From assembly GCA_002632355.1 (NCBI GenBank), contig NSJJ01000006.1, forward strand, positions 62,001-126,000: a stretch of 64,000 bases of DNA, given 5' to 3'. The translations under genes and the position numbers were made by a program. This DNA is from Sulfuricella denitrificans. Lineage in GTDB: Bacteria; Pseudomonadota; Gammaproteobacteria; Burkholderiales; Sulfuricellaceae. A model generated the notes under the pieces. It ran no database searches, was not told the origin of the DNA, and worked only from the letters and a program-made list of their open reading frames with translations. How positions within the stretch are numbered: position 1 is the first letter of the stretch; the number at the start of each line of letters is the position of its first letter. This document shows, one piece after another, positions 36,392-44,598 of this stretch.

Positions 36392-37165
36392 ATGCTGAAA
36401 ATACTCATCGCACTGTATTTAATCTTTTTTTCGCTATCTACATCTGCTGCCGATCTGGCGCGTGAAAAACGTCTCGCGGATGAAATTGTGGACATGATTG
36501 TCGAGGGAGAGCCCGTCTGGCTCAATGCCGGCAATCATCCTTTCCTCGCCATCTACACGCCAACCACACAGCGCCACGCGCGTGGCGCGGCCATCATCCT
36601 GCATGGCCGCGGCATGCACCCGGATTGGGCGGACGTCGCTGGACCCTTGCGCACCGGTCTGCCGGCCAGCGGATGGCACACGCTGTCACTGCAGATGCCA
36701 GTGCTGGAAAAGGATGCAAAATACAACGACTACGTCCCGCTATTTGCGGAAGCCGGTCCGCGCATTGCAGCAGCCATTGCCTACCTGCGCGAAGCCGGGG
36801 TGACGCATATCGTGCTCATTGCACATAGCTGCGGTGCCCACATGGCCATGCACTGGGTGGCACGTCATGGCGACAGGGATATCAATGCCTATGTCGGCAT
36901 CGGTATGGGCGCAACTGATTTCGGCCAGCCGATGAAAGAACCCTTTCCTCTGGCAAAAATGCACGTGCCCGTGCTGGACGTTTATGGCAGCGCTGAATAC
37001 CCGCAGGTGCTGAACATGGCCCCCGAACGTCTCGCAGCCATGCGCAAGGCAGGCAACACTCAATCACGGCAAATCGTGGTCCCGGGTGCCGACCATTACT
37101 TCCACGAGCACAACAGCGAACTGGTCAAGGTCGTTGCCCAGTGGCTCGACCAAATCAAATTCTAA
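36392..37165 (+). CDS. Secreted alpha/beta-hydrolase (DUF3530)
   Basis: 257 residues. Signal peptide (1-19, ending STSAA), then [27 protein letters not shown] and [15 protein letters not shown]. In this nucleophile elbow the residue is Ser in H-S-C-G-A, and a late His is in GADHYFHEH. The pattern is that of DUF3530 proteins. Periplasmic; substrate unknown. Confidence 0.85.
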   Translation: MLKILIALYLIFFSLSTSAADLAREKRLADEIVDMIVEGEPVWLNAGNHPFLAIYTPTTQRHARGAAIILHGRGMHPDWADVAGPLRTGLPASGWHTLSLQMPVLEKDAKYNDYVPLFAEAGPRIAAAIAYLREAGVTHIVLIAHSCGAHMAMHWVARHGDRDINAYVGIGMGATDFGQPMKEPFPLAKMHVPVLDVYGSAEYPQVLNMAPERLAAMRKAGNTQSRQIVVPGADHYFHEHNSELVKVVAQWLDQIKF

Positions 37166-37173
37166 GAAACCAT

Positions 37174-38184
37174 ATGCTCTATTCCCTGCTCCGCACCGTG
37201 TTCTTCAGCATGGACGCCGAATCCGCCCACCACCTTGGCATGGAGGGCATGAAAATTGCCCAGCGCCTGGGACTGATCCATCTGCTGGCTTACAAGGTTC
37301 CAGACAAGCCGCGCAGCGTCATGGGCATCGACTTTCCCAATCCCGTCGGCCTCGCGGCGGGACTGGACAAGAATGGCGATTACATCGATGCGCTTGCAGC
37401 GCTGGGCTTCGGTTTCCTCGAAATCGGCACCATCACACCCCGTCCCCAGCCTGGCAACCCCAAGCCACGCCTGTTCCGCATCCCACAGGCGAATGCCATC
37501 ATCAACCGCATGGGCTTCAACAACGACGGCGTGGACAAGCTGATCGAGAATGTCAAACGGGCGAAATACCGCGGCATCCTCGGCATCAACATCGGCAAGA
37601 ACTTCGACACGCCCATCGAAAATGCTGCCGGCGACTATCTCACCTGCCTGCGCAAGGTCTATCCTCACGCCAGCTACGTCACGGTCAACATCTCCTCACC
37701 CAACACCAAGAACCTGCGCCAGTTACAGCAATCGAGCGAACTCGAAGCCCTGCTCGACGCGCTCAAGAACGAACAAGGGAAACTCGCACAAACACATGGC
37801 AAGCACGTTCCCCTGGCACTGAAAATCGCGCCCGACCTTGAAACAGAGCAGATTCTCGAAATCGCCGACCTGCTGCTGAAATATCGGATTGAAGGCGTGG
37901 TCGCCACCAACACCACGCTGTCGCGCGAAGGCGTGGCCGGACTGCCACATGGAGAAGAAGCCGGCGGCCTCTCGGGTGCTCCAGTACGGTTGAAATCCAC
38001 CAGCGTGGTGAAGCAGCTCAGCCTCGCGCTGGGCGGAAAAATCCCGATCATCGGCGTGGGCGGCATCATGAGCGGACTGGATGCAAAGGAAAAAATCCTT
38101 GCCGGTGCCAGCCTGGTGCAGTTCTACAGCGGCTTTATCTATCGCGGTCCGGAGCTGGTCCGGGAAGCGTGCGAGGAAATTTGA
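37174..38184 (+). CDS. pyrD: Dihydroorotate dehydrogenase (quinone)
   Basis: 336 residues from the ATG at 37174, eight bases after the previous gene. The N-terminal helices for membrane docking mark class 2. [39 protein letters not shown] and NISSPNT (catalytic Ser) are present, plus [20 protein letters not shown] at the FMN site. De novo pyrimidine synthesis. Confidence 0.97.
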   Translation: MLYSLLRTVFFSMDAESAHHLGMEGMKIAQRLGLIHLLAYKVPDKPRSVMGIDFPNPVGLAAGLDKNGDYIDALAALGFGFLEIGTITPRPQPGNPKPRLFRIPQANAIINRMGFNNDGVDKLIENVKRAKYRGILGINIGKNFDTPIENAAGDYLTCLRKVYPHASYVTVNISSPNTKNLRQLQQSSELEALLDALKNEQGKLAQTHGKHVPLALKIAPDLETEQILEIADLLLKYRIEGVVATNTTLSREGVAGLPHGEEAGGLSGAPVRLKSTSVVKQLSLALGGKIPIIGVGGIMSGLDAKEKILAGASLVQFYSGFIYRGPELVREACEEI

Positions 38185-38185
38185 A

Positions 38186-39289
38186 TTGCTGATCGGCGTC
38201 CCGAAGGAAATCAAGGATCACGAGTTTCGTGTCGGACTCACCCCGACCGGCGTTCGCGCACTGGTCGCAGCCGGTCATGAAGTAAAGGTGGAATCCCGCG
38301 CGGGAGCATCAATCGGCTATGCCGACGACCGCTATGCCGCAGCCGGTGCGCAAATCGCAGCAGGCGCGGCGGAAGTTTTCGACTGCCCCATGGTGATCAA
38401 GGTCAAGGAACCCCAGCCTGCCGAGATCGGGCTACTGCGGGAGGGCCAGATCCTCTTTACTTACCTGCACCTCGCCGCCAATGCCGGGCTGACGCGCCAG
38501 CTGGTAGAACGCAAGATCATCGGCATCGCCTACGAAACCGTCACCGATGCGCAGGGCCGCCTGCCCCTGCTCACGCCGATGTCCGAAGTCGCGGGGCGGA
38601 TCGCCATTCAGGCGGGCGCAACCAGTCTGCAGATGAATCACGGCGGTAGCGGGGTATTGCTGGGAGGCGTGCCTGGCGTCATGCCGGGCAAGGTTGTCAT
38701 TCTCGGCGCCGGCACGGTCGGCACCGAAGCAGCAAAGATGGCGCTGGGCCTCGGTGCGGACGTCACGATTGTGGATATCAATCTGAGCCGCCTGCGGTAT
38801 CTGGACGACATTTTTGGCGGTCGACTCAAGACCTGCTTTTCGCAGACCGGCGCCATCGAGGCACTGGTCACGGATGCGGACCTGGTCATCGGCTCGGTGC
38901 TGATTCCCGGCAAGAGCGCACCCAAGCTCATCAGCCGCGTACTGCTGGGCAAAATGCGCCCCGGATCGGTCCTGGTGGATGTCGCCATCGACCAGGGCGG
39001 CTGCGCCGAAACCTCGCGCCCGACCACCCATTCCCAGCCCACCTATGTCGAGTCAGGCGTGGTGCACTATTGCGTCACCAACATGCCCGCCGCCTGCGCC
39101 CGCACCTCGACCCAGGCCCTCACCCACGCCACCCTGCCCTACGCATTGAAAATCGCCAGCCTCGGCTACCGCGAAGCCCTGCGCCAGGATGCCGGCCTGC
39201 TCAACGGACTCAACCTGCATCAGGGTCAGGTGACGCACCCCAATGTGGCGGTGGACCTGGGATACGAATACCAGCCACTGCGGTTTTAA
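38186..39289 (+). CDS. ald: Alanine dehydrogenase
   Basis: 367 residues from a TTG at 38186, chosen because GAGGAA lies 8 bases before it and the protein then starts MLIGVPKEIKDHEFRVGLTP like known Ald. The start comes one base after the pyrD stop, so translation is probably coupled. VILGAGTVGTEAAKMALGLGADVTIVD binds NAD; the pyruvate-binding Lys and His are in VKVKEPQ and YLHLA. Converts alanine to pyruvate and ammonia. Confidence 0.95.
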   Translation: MLIGVPKEIKDHEFRVGLTPTGVRALVAAGHEVKVESRAGASIGYADDRYAAAGAQIAAGAAEVFDCPMVIKVKEPQPAEIGLLREGQILFTYLHLAANAGLTRQLVERKIIGIAYETVTDAQGRLPLLTPMSEVAGRIAIQAGATSLQMNHGGSGVLLGGVPGVMPGKVVILGAGTVGTEAAKMALGLGADVTIVDINLSRLRYLDDIFGGRLKTCFSQTGAIEALVTDADLVIGSVLIPGKSAPKLISRVLLGKMRPGSVLVDVAIDQGGCAETSRPTTHSQPTYVESGVVHYCVTNMPAACARTSTQALTHATLPYALKIASLGYREALRQDAGLLNGLNLHQGQVTHPNVAVDLGYEYQPLRF

Positions 39290-39632
39290 GTGAAGACCTC
39301 GTTTCACTAAGGTTCGCAAAGGTAGCTTATGTGTCAGAGGATTGGGGCTTGAATTGACACTGCGCAGACCAATGAAAAACGAGATTGATCAGACCGCTTG
39401 CTGAAGACAAGGCCGCCTGTAGGGAAAATCCTTCATGCGGCGGCAGGTCTGCCATTGCCGACTATTTGCAGAGTTTGATGCACGACTGCATGTGTTTCCA
39501 TATCGGACAATCAGGCTGAAAGCTGTCTAGTGAATCGTTGGCGATTCAAACGGCGATAGCCCAATTATTTGTACGATGGAGCTATCGACTCTCGGGGTGT
39601 TAAAATGGGTTCAATTATTCCGATAGTCAAAA
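39290..39632. other. Intergenic stretch, 343 bp
   Basis: No ORF or RNA gene seen. The only structure is a perfect 7-base dyad CGATAGC/GCTATCG (39554-39560 and 39581-39587) with a 20-base gap, about 45 bases before the BFD-like gene, which might be an operator. Confidence 0.4.
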
Positions 39633-39857
39633 ATGATGGAAACGAAGCCTTCCTGCTCTGTGGATCAAGTCATGTGTCATTGCAGTGGCACCAAACGAGG
39701 CTACATCCAAAGCCTGTTTGAACAGGGTATGGATATACAGGCCATTTCCAGATGGACGGGCGCGCTTTCAGGCTGTGGCGGTTGTGAATGGGATATTGGG
39801 GATTACTTGAAGGAACTTGCCGCACAACGAGAAAGTGGAACGATTATCAACAAATAG
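39633..39857 (+). CDS. BFD-like [2Fe-2S] protein
   Basis: 74 residues. CHC near the start and CGGC at about 47-50 give the C-x-C...C-x2-C layout of the BFD-like [2Fe-2S] domain, with the usual helix-turn-helix in between (GYIQSLFEQGMDIQAISRWTGA). Such domains stand alone as bacterioferritin-associated ferredoxin or form part of larger enzymes. No bacterioferritin gene is near. An ATG two codons in one frame gives MMET; the second is equally good. Confidence 0.75.
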   Translation: MMETKPSCSVDQVMCHCSGTKRGYIQSLFEQGMDIQAISRWTGALSGCGGCEWDIGDYLKELAAQRESGTIINK

Positions 39858-40026
39858 ATGTGCAGTCATTACGAATTGGTTATTGGCTTGGATGCAGCCG
39901 TTCGAGCTTGTCGTGCCAGAAAACCTCGCAAACGGCCACTTTTCAAAACCGTGAATTCACACTTTCGACACTTTGCTGCCGGTCACGACCTACAGCATCA
40001 ACGGCTGCAAAGCGTTACAAAGCAGT

Positions 40027-40093
40027 CAAGAACGTTTGAATTCACCGGACTGCGCGGCTTTTCGCGCAGATCCGGTGGAATGATGGGTTGGAC
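40027..40093 (-). other. attC site, end of second array
   Basis: On the minus strand gtccaac (40093-40087) to GTTCTTG (40033-40027), with strong arms (ccggatctgcgcg / cgcgcagtccgg). The inverse core is good, but the right core keeps only GTT, as expected where the last cassette meets non-array DNA. Confidence 0.75.
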
Positions 40094-40099
40094 ACCATG

Positions 40100-40633
40100 C
40101 TAGATGATGGATACCTGTTTGATCTTATAAACAAACTCCGGCTCATTGACGTATTGCATGGCCTTGCCCCACAGTGGGTTTGTACGGTCGTAAAGGTTCT
40201 TTGCAAGAGCCTTTATCTCCGGTGGCGCATCATCTCGAAAATAGTCCTTGTTGTCTCGATTTTTATCGTAGCTCACGCCTGTTATCTTGAATTTCGACGC
40301 CGCCACTTTCTTTGACTTCTGCTGCTCTATGTCCTTGTGTGCTGTTTCCCATGTTATGGCTCGAATCATCAAGTAATACCCGCGCTCATCAAATTTACCA
40401 TCAACGGTGAATGCGGATTTGGATGGATACTGCGGTTGTATTTTTCTCTTATACAGGCCGCCAACGACGAATCGGAAATGCAAATTATCCGACGACATCT
40501 CGTAGCGTTGGCAATCGACAATATCTACCCAGTGCCCTTTTGCTTGAGCGAGATGCTTCTTCACAAAGAGAACGGCAAAAGCCTCGTCGGTGCTGGCGTA
40601 TTCAAGGAATTGTTTAAGTAGTTTGTCGTCCAT
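40100..40633 (-). CDS. Cassette protein, unknown
   Basis: 177 residues, soluble, rich in Lys and aromatic residues, no membrane segment. The stop is seven bases before the attC. Not recognised. Several conserved-looking patches (HLAQAKGHWVDIVDCQRYEM, YYLMIRAITWETAH) suggest a folded domain. It follows two nuclease-like cassettes, so a role in defence is possible but is inferred only from the company it keeps. Confidence 0.65.
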   Translation of the reverse strand: MDDKLLKQFLEYASTDEAFAVLFVKKHLAQAKGHWVDIVDCQRYEMSSDNLHFRFVVGGLYKRKIQPQYPSKSAFTVDGKFDERGYYLMIRAITWETAHKDIEQQKSKKVAASKFKITGVSYDKNRDNKDYFRDDAPPEIKALAKNLYDRTNPLWGKAMQYVNEPEFVYKIKQVSII

Positions 40634-40664
40634 AAGTTCAAATTGTCCGGAAACTGGTACATGC

Positions 40665-40733
40665 GCCCAACGTGGAAGTGAGGGGCGCTGCGCGGCTTTA
40701 TCGCGCAGCGCCCGGTGGAACGATGGGTTGGGC
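40665..40733 (-). other. attC site between cassettes 2 and 3 of second array
   Basis: gcccaac (minus 40733-40727) and gttgggc (40671-40665) are exact complements, and the middle forms a near-perfect hairpin (gggcgctgcgcg / cgcgcagcgccc). The best attC in the window. Confidence 0.93.
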
Positions 40734-41531
40734 TTTGGCGCCCAAAACGTTTTTGATTTTCACGTACTCATAGCCGCTTTTCTTCATATAGATGTGAACC
40801 GCCTTGTGACAGTTCGAGCAGAGAAGCGCAAAGTCTGAAAGACTGACGACATAGCTTGCGGAATAAGTGGATATTGGGACCTTGTGGTGAGCCTCGATAT
40901 ATTTGACGCCGTACCTGACGAAAAAATCTTCGCCACATATATCGCATAGCCATGTCTCGATGCTCTTTAGCGCTTTTACAACTCCCTTGCTTCTTTCAGC
41001 CATAAGGTGCGTAACGTACTTCCTCTCGCCCTCTTGAAACAGCAGCTCATCTTGCGGTGCGGAAATCTCGGCAACAGAAGTCAGACCACGATGCAGGACG
41101 ACGAATTTGTTTTCTATTTCAGAAACTGAAAAAGCCCCCTCAAAGTACCACCCGTCTTTGTGTTCCGTGAACAGGAAGATTGGATAGAGATGCTGAGGCT
41201 GCTTAACAAGGACTTCATTTGCTTTTTCGGTATATGAGATTTCACTGTTCCTCGCTTTGAAGGAATAGTGGTAGGAAGTTTTAGCTTCGTCAGACCAGCC
41301 ATCGTCGTCGTAGGAACCTGGGCGCGTTTTGATTATCACCGCCTGAACTTCAGGTAACTGACCAACCCAATTTATTCCTTGCTGTGGCGTGTTACCAATA
41401 ATGCCCTCCGTACCAGACCAGTAGGGAGATGACTCGACTTTCGAGAACTGCACGAGGTCATACAGATTTCGCTTGGTGACAATGTCTCCAGTTGAAAGAG
41501 AAAAGAGATCCTGAGTTTTTTTCAGTTCCAT
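40698..41531 (-). CDS. HNH endonuclease with SRA-like N-terminal domain
   Basis: 277 residues from the ATG at 41531; an upstream TTG lies in the attC. The C-terminal HNH domain is complete: CDICGEDF (about 194), EAHHKVPIS (about 208) and LLCSNCHKAVH (about 235), with four Cys for zinc. The N-terminal 155 residues contain EGIIGNTPQQGINWVG and RPGSYDDDGW...YHYS...ANEVL, which resembles the SRA/YDG fold used by modification-dependent (type IV) HNH enzymes such as ScoMcrA relatives. The SRA match is by eye and tentative. The stop lies within the attC. Confidence 0.75.
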   Translation of the reverse strand: MELKKTQDLFSLSTGDIVTKRNLYDLVQFSKVESSPYWSGTEGIIGNTPQQGINWVGQLPEVQAVIIKTRPGSYDDDGWSDEAKTSYHYSFKARNSEISYTEKANEVLVKQPQHLYPIFLFTEHKDGWYFEGAFSVSEIENKFVVLHRGLTSVAEISAPQDELLFQEGERKYVTHLMAERSKGVVKALKSIETWLCDICGEDFFVRYGVKYIEAHHKVPISTYSASYVVSLSDFALLCSNCHKAVHIYMKKSGYEYVKIKNVLGAKAQPIVPPGAAR

Positions 41532-41552
41532 ATGCGGCCAGTTAATAGAGAA

Positions 41553-41616
41553 GCCCAACGTTCAAATTTAGGGGCGCGCCGCTTTTGGCGCGGCCCTCTC
41601 GAATGCAGTGTTAGGC
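41553..41616 (-). other. attC site between cassettes 1 and 2 of second array
   Basis: gcctaac (minus 41616-41610) to gttgggc (41559-41553), 64 bp, with the hairpin gggccgcgccaaaagcggcgcgccc. The stop codon of the preceding gene is in the inverse core. Confidence 0.9.
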
Positions 41617-42429
41617 AACGAGGCATCGAGGAACCCACTGCTCAATGTTACTGTGGCCACGGGGAAGTAGAAGCTCTATGCTTTTCTTTCCCTCCTGAAT
41701 TTGGTTGATTACGGGGTGCTCAGGGTTATTCCGGTTCTCTGTGTCTGGGCCGTAGAAATACCCGCAGCCACCATCGCGCGTAGCGCGAAATCTGGCGTTA
41801 ATGCTCTCAATGAGCTGTGCTGAGTCGGGAAAAACAAAAGTTCCGAAATGGACGTTCGTGCTCCAAAGAACGCCAAGCCCATTTATGTCGTTATCAAATA
41901 TGGCACGAACATTCGAGATGCAGCGTTGAATCCAGTACGGCCAGAGAACGCACTCAATGCCAAAGTAATTTTCGACTTCCGCCTTTCGAATTGACGGATG
42001 CTCAGGGCTTGAGTTGTAACGCGATGGTGCGAAATGACTCGGGCCGTGAAATTCAACGAGTTTGGAAACGCCATCAACTGTAACTTTCAGATCGACGCGC
42101 CTCCTGCCCCAAGGCACTTGATGCTTTACTGTGGCGTTTGGATACGCAAGCTCGATCAACTTCACAAGGATCATTTCATCAAGGCTTACGCTAGCATTAC
42201 CGATTTTGGCAGGTGGGGAATTTGGTATAGCGCTTGCGTACCAAAGTTTTTGAAGCTCACGTTCGTCAATGGCCTCGATACCGTTCCAGTTCTTAAACGG
42301 GACTGTTTGAATGTCACTCTCGGTTACGCCGAGAATTTCAATAACATCGCTTTTGCTCAACATTGACCCCACGCATGAGTCGCTGCTGTGGAGTTCAAAC
42401 AAGCCTTGAGGGCGACCGAGGATTCCCAT
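41611..42429 (-). CDS. PD-(D/E)XK-like nuclease candidate
   Basis: 272 residues from the ATG at 42429, ten bases after the core site; M at 42363 is an alternative start. The region LDEMILVKLIELAYPNATVKHQV, then RRVDLKV and LVEFHGPSHF, has the E...D...E-x-H arrangement of the PD-(D/E)XK fold, with His where Lys is usual, and the GPSHF ending seen in RAP/DUF559/Vsr-like proteins. The N-terminal third and C-terminal third are not recognised. Likely a DNA- or RNA-acting protein; defence role inferred from the neighbouring HNH cassette. Confidence 0.65.
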   Translation of the reverse strand: MGILGRPQGLFELHSSDSCVGSMLSKSDVIEILGVTESDIQTVPFKNWNGIEAIDERELQKLWYASAIPNSPPAKIGNASVSLDEMILVKLIELAYPNATVKHQVPWGRRRVDLKVTVDGVSKLVEFHGPSHFAPSRYNSSPEHPSIRKAEVENYFGIECVLWPYWIQRCISNVRAIFDNDINGLGVLWSTNVHFGTFVFPDSAQLIESINARFRATRDGGCGYFYGPDTENRNNPEHPVINQIQEGKKSIELLLPRGHSNIEQWVPRCLVA

Positions 42430-42438
42430 AAGTGATTG

Positions 42439-42445
42439 GCCTAAC
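42439..42445 (-). other. Core site at head of second array
   Basis: GTTAGGC on the minus strand, at the 5' end of the first cassette. It marks the insertion point, either an attI or a secondary site. No integrase gene lies to its right, where one would be expected. Confidence 0.6.
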
Positions 42446-42767
42446 AGATATTCACCAGACCCACCGGTCTGTATTATTGAAATTAATAGAGCGCGCTGAC
42501 ATTTTGGTAACCAATTGATTCATATGATGGTCGCCTTTTCTGTCTGTCCGCATATGCCATGATAATACAGACAGGCGCGAAACAAGACTACCACCGGCAG
42601 TTGTGCACGGTTAAAGAGACATTGATCTTCTGCGGGCGACCGTCCGTAATTGGCACCTTACAGCCATACCCAAAGTCTCAACCAATTTCGACTTCAACGA
42701 CGAATTTCTTCGTGTCCCTTTGCGGCAAATAGCTTCCCCAGGGTGAAGAGAGCAGCACCCTACACGC
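42446..42767. other. Intergenic stretch, 322 bp
   Basis: No gene supported. It holds an 8-base inverted repeat CTGTCTGT/ACAGACAG (42540-42547 and 42567-42574). It carries whatever promoter reads the second array, but I could not fix a convincing one. Confidence 0.4.
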
Positions 42768-44171
42768 CTACCCCTCATCCCCCTCCAGCACATCCACCAG
42801 CACGTCCTGCTGGGGGTGTTCCAGCTCCACCGCTTCGATCTTGCGGAATCGGTCGCTGATTTTCTTGCTGGTGGTATGCACGTCCACGGCGTCGTCGTGC
42901 GCCAGGCGGATATGGTCGGCGAGTTTCTTCATGCGGGTGTCGAAGCGTTCGAATTCCTTGCCCAGCTTGTTCAAGGCATCCTTGATGATGTGGACCTGTT
43001 TGCGGGTTTCCACGTCTTTCATCACCGCGCGGGCGGTGTTCAGCACCGCCATCATGGTGGTGGGCGAGACAATCCACACCCGTTTGCTCATGGCGTAATC
43101 CACCACTTCCGGGTGATAGGCATGGATTTCGGCGAACACCGCCTCGGCAGGTACGAACATCACTGCGCCGTCTGAGGTCTCGTTGGCGATGATGTATTTG
43201 TTCGCGATGTCGTCCACATGCTTCTTTATGTCTGCTTTGAATTGCTTCTGCGCCACGGCGCGCTCGATCTCACTGGTGCCCGGCGTGAACATCTTGTGGT
43301 AATTTTCCAGCGGGAACTTGGAATCCACTCCCACCGTGCCGGTCGGCTCGGGCAGGAACAGCGCGCAATCCACCCGGCTGCCATTGGACAGGGTGTGCTG
43401 CATGGCGTACATGGTGGGCGGCAGGATATTGCGGATCAGGTTTTCCAGCTGCACCTCGCCGAAAGCGCCGCGTGAGCGCTTGTCGCCCAGCAGTTCCTGC
43501 AGGCTGACGACATTGGTGGTGAGGCCGTCGATCTTCTTCTGCGCCTCGTCGATGGTCGCCAGACGCGCCATCACGTTGGCAAAAGTCTCGTTGGTTTTCT
43601 TGAAGCCTTCGTCCAGGCGCTCGGTCACCTTGCCGCTGATCTGCTCCAGACGGCCATCCACGGTCTTGCTCAGGCCCTCGATGGTTGCCACCAGTTGCTG
43701 GGTGCTATTTTTCATCGTGGTCTGGATCAGTTCCTGGTCCGCCCTGCCCTGCTCCGCCAGCGTCTGCATGGTCTTGGCGATCACTTCGGCGCGCATGGCG
43801 TCCTGTTTGCTCTGCAACTGCACATTGAGATCGGCCAGTTGCTTCAGCAAAGCCTCGCGCGTCTGCGCCAGGCTGTCGTTCTGCGCCAGTTGCAGGGACT
43901 GCATGGCGTCGCGCGTCAGCTTCAGTTCCTGAGCAACAATTTCGCGCAGGCGCTCGGAGCTTTCCAGCAAGGCATGATTCATGCGATCGCCCTGTTTCGC
44001 CAAGCCGTCGTGAAGATCAGTCAGCATGGCGCGGTGTTTCTCTTCCATTACCTGCGCCAGATACTCCGGCAGTTCGTGCTGCGAGCGCGTCAGCCCGCCG
44101 AGCTTGATGCCGACCCACAGCGAGGCCAGCAGAATGAAAATAATCAGTACGGCTATCAGAATTTCGAGCAT
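42768..44171 (-). CDS. rmuC: RmuC family protein
   Basis: 467 residues. N-terminal membrane anchor (about 2-18), a long coiled coil (40-210), then the nuclease-like domain: LGDKRSRGAFGEVQLENLIRNILP, VDSKFPLENYHKM and VMFVPAEAVFAEI...V.IVSPTTMMAVLNT. RmuC limits recombination at inverted repeats and may help restrain mobile DNA. It ends ~320 bases before the cassette array. Confidence 0.95.
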   Translation of the reverse strand: MLEILIAVLIIFILLASLWVGIKLGGLTRSQHELPEYLAQVMEEKHRAMLTDLHDGLAKQGDRMNHALLESSERLREIVAQELKLTRDAMQSLQLAQNDSLAQTREALLKQLADLNVQLQSKQDAMRAEVIAKTMQTLAEQGRADQELIQTTMKNSTQQLVATIEGLSKTVDGRLEQISGKVTERLDEGFKKTNETFANVMARLATIDEAQKKIDGLTTNVVSLQELLGDKRSRGAFGEVQLENLIRNILPPTMYAMQHTLSNGSRVDCALFLPEPTGTVGVDSKFPLENYHKMFTPGTSEIERAVAQKQFKADIKKHVDDIANKYIIANETSDGAVMFVPAEAVFAEIHAYHPEVVDYAMSKRVWIVSPTTMMAVLNTARAVMKDVETRKQVHIIKDALNKLGKEFERFDTRMKKLADHIRLAHDDAVDVHTTSKKISDRFRKIEAVELEHPQQDVLVDVLEGDEG

Positions 44172-44223
44172 GTTTTTCTCCCTTGGCGGGAGTATAGCGC
44201 AGAGGCCGGAAAGGTCGGCTTAC

Positions 44224-44460
44224 TCAGGCGTAATCGTCGATCTGGTGATCGTCATCGTGAGGTTTTTCTTCCGGGGGCGGGGGGGATCGTTTACCCGGCT
44301 TGCGCTTGTGCACCTGCTCTTCCCAATACTCGAAGGGCTTGGTTCCACCATGATCAGGATGAATCGGGAGTGAATGATCCAGCCCCCCGACCGGCTCGGT
44401 GGCAGCAAAAACGGGAACTTTGGCATGCTCGTGAAGACTGGATGGTGCAGATAAAGTCAT
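44224..44460 (-). CDS. Small hydrophilic protein, unknown
   Basis: 78 residues with GTKPFEYWEEQVHKRKPGKRSPPPPEEKPHDDDHQIDDYA at its end given here as parts: a GTKPFEYWEEQ patch, a Pro-rich run and an acidic tail. AGAGGGA lies 3-9 bases before the ATG. Not recognised. It sits upstream of rmuC, about 50 bases away, and could be co-transcribed with it. Confidence 0.55.
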   Translation of the reverse strand: MTLSAPSSLHEHAKVPVFAATEPVGGLDHSLPIHPDHGGTKPFEYWEEQVHKRKPGKRSPPPPEEKPHDDDHQIDDYA

Positions 44461-44598
44461 TGCATCCCTCTGCTTAGTGAATTCATGCAGGACTGCTATA
44501 GTGAAATTTTACAGCAGTCATGGCAGGCCGCATAATGCAACGGCATAACCATAACGCCAATCATCTCCCATGACCACCCAATTTAACCCACAAAGCCT

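Noticed and set aside
39858-40103. ORF starting MCSHYELV, directly after the BFD-like gene
   Set aside because: The first eight residues recall SOS-response-associated peptidases, but the rest has no resemblance and runs into the attC of the second array. At best a tiny remnant.
42439-42600. attI with integrase at the head of the second array
   Set aside because: Only the GTTAGGC core is visible. No integrase frame lies to the right; rmuC on the minus strand occupies that place.
42611-42793. 60-residue ORF on the minus strand past rmuC
   Set aside because: Arg- and Cys-rich with no motif, and it overlaps the end of rmuC in another frame.
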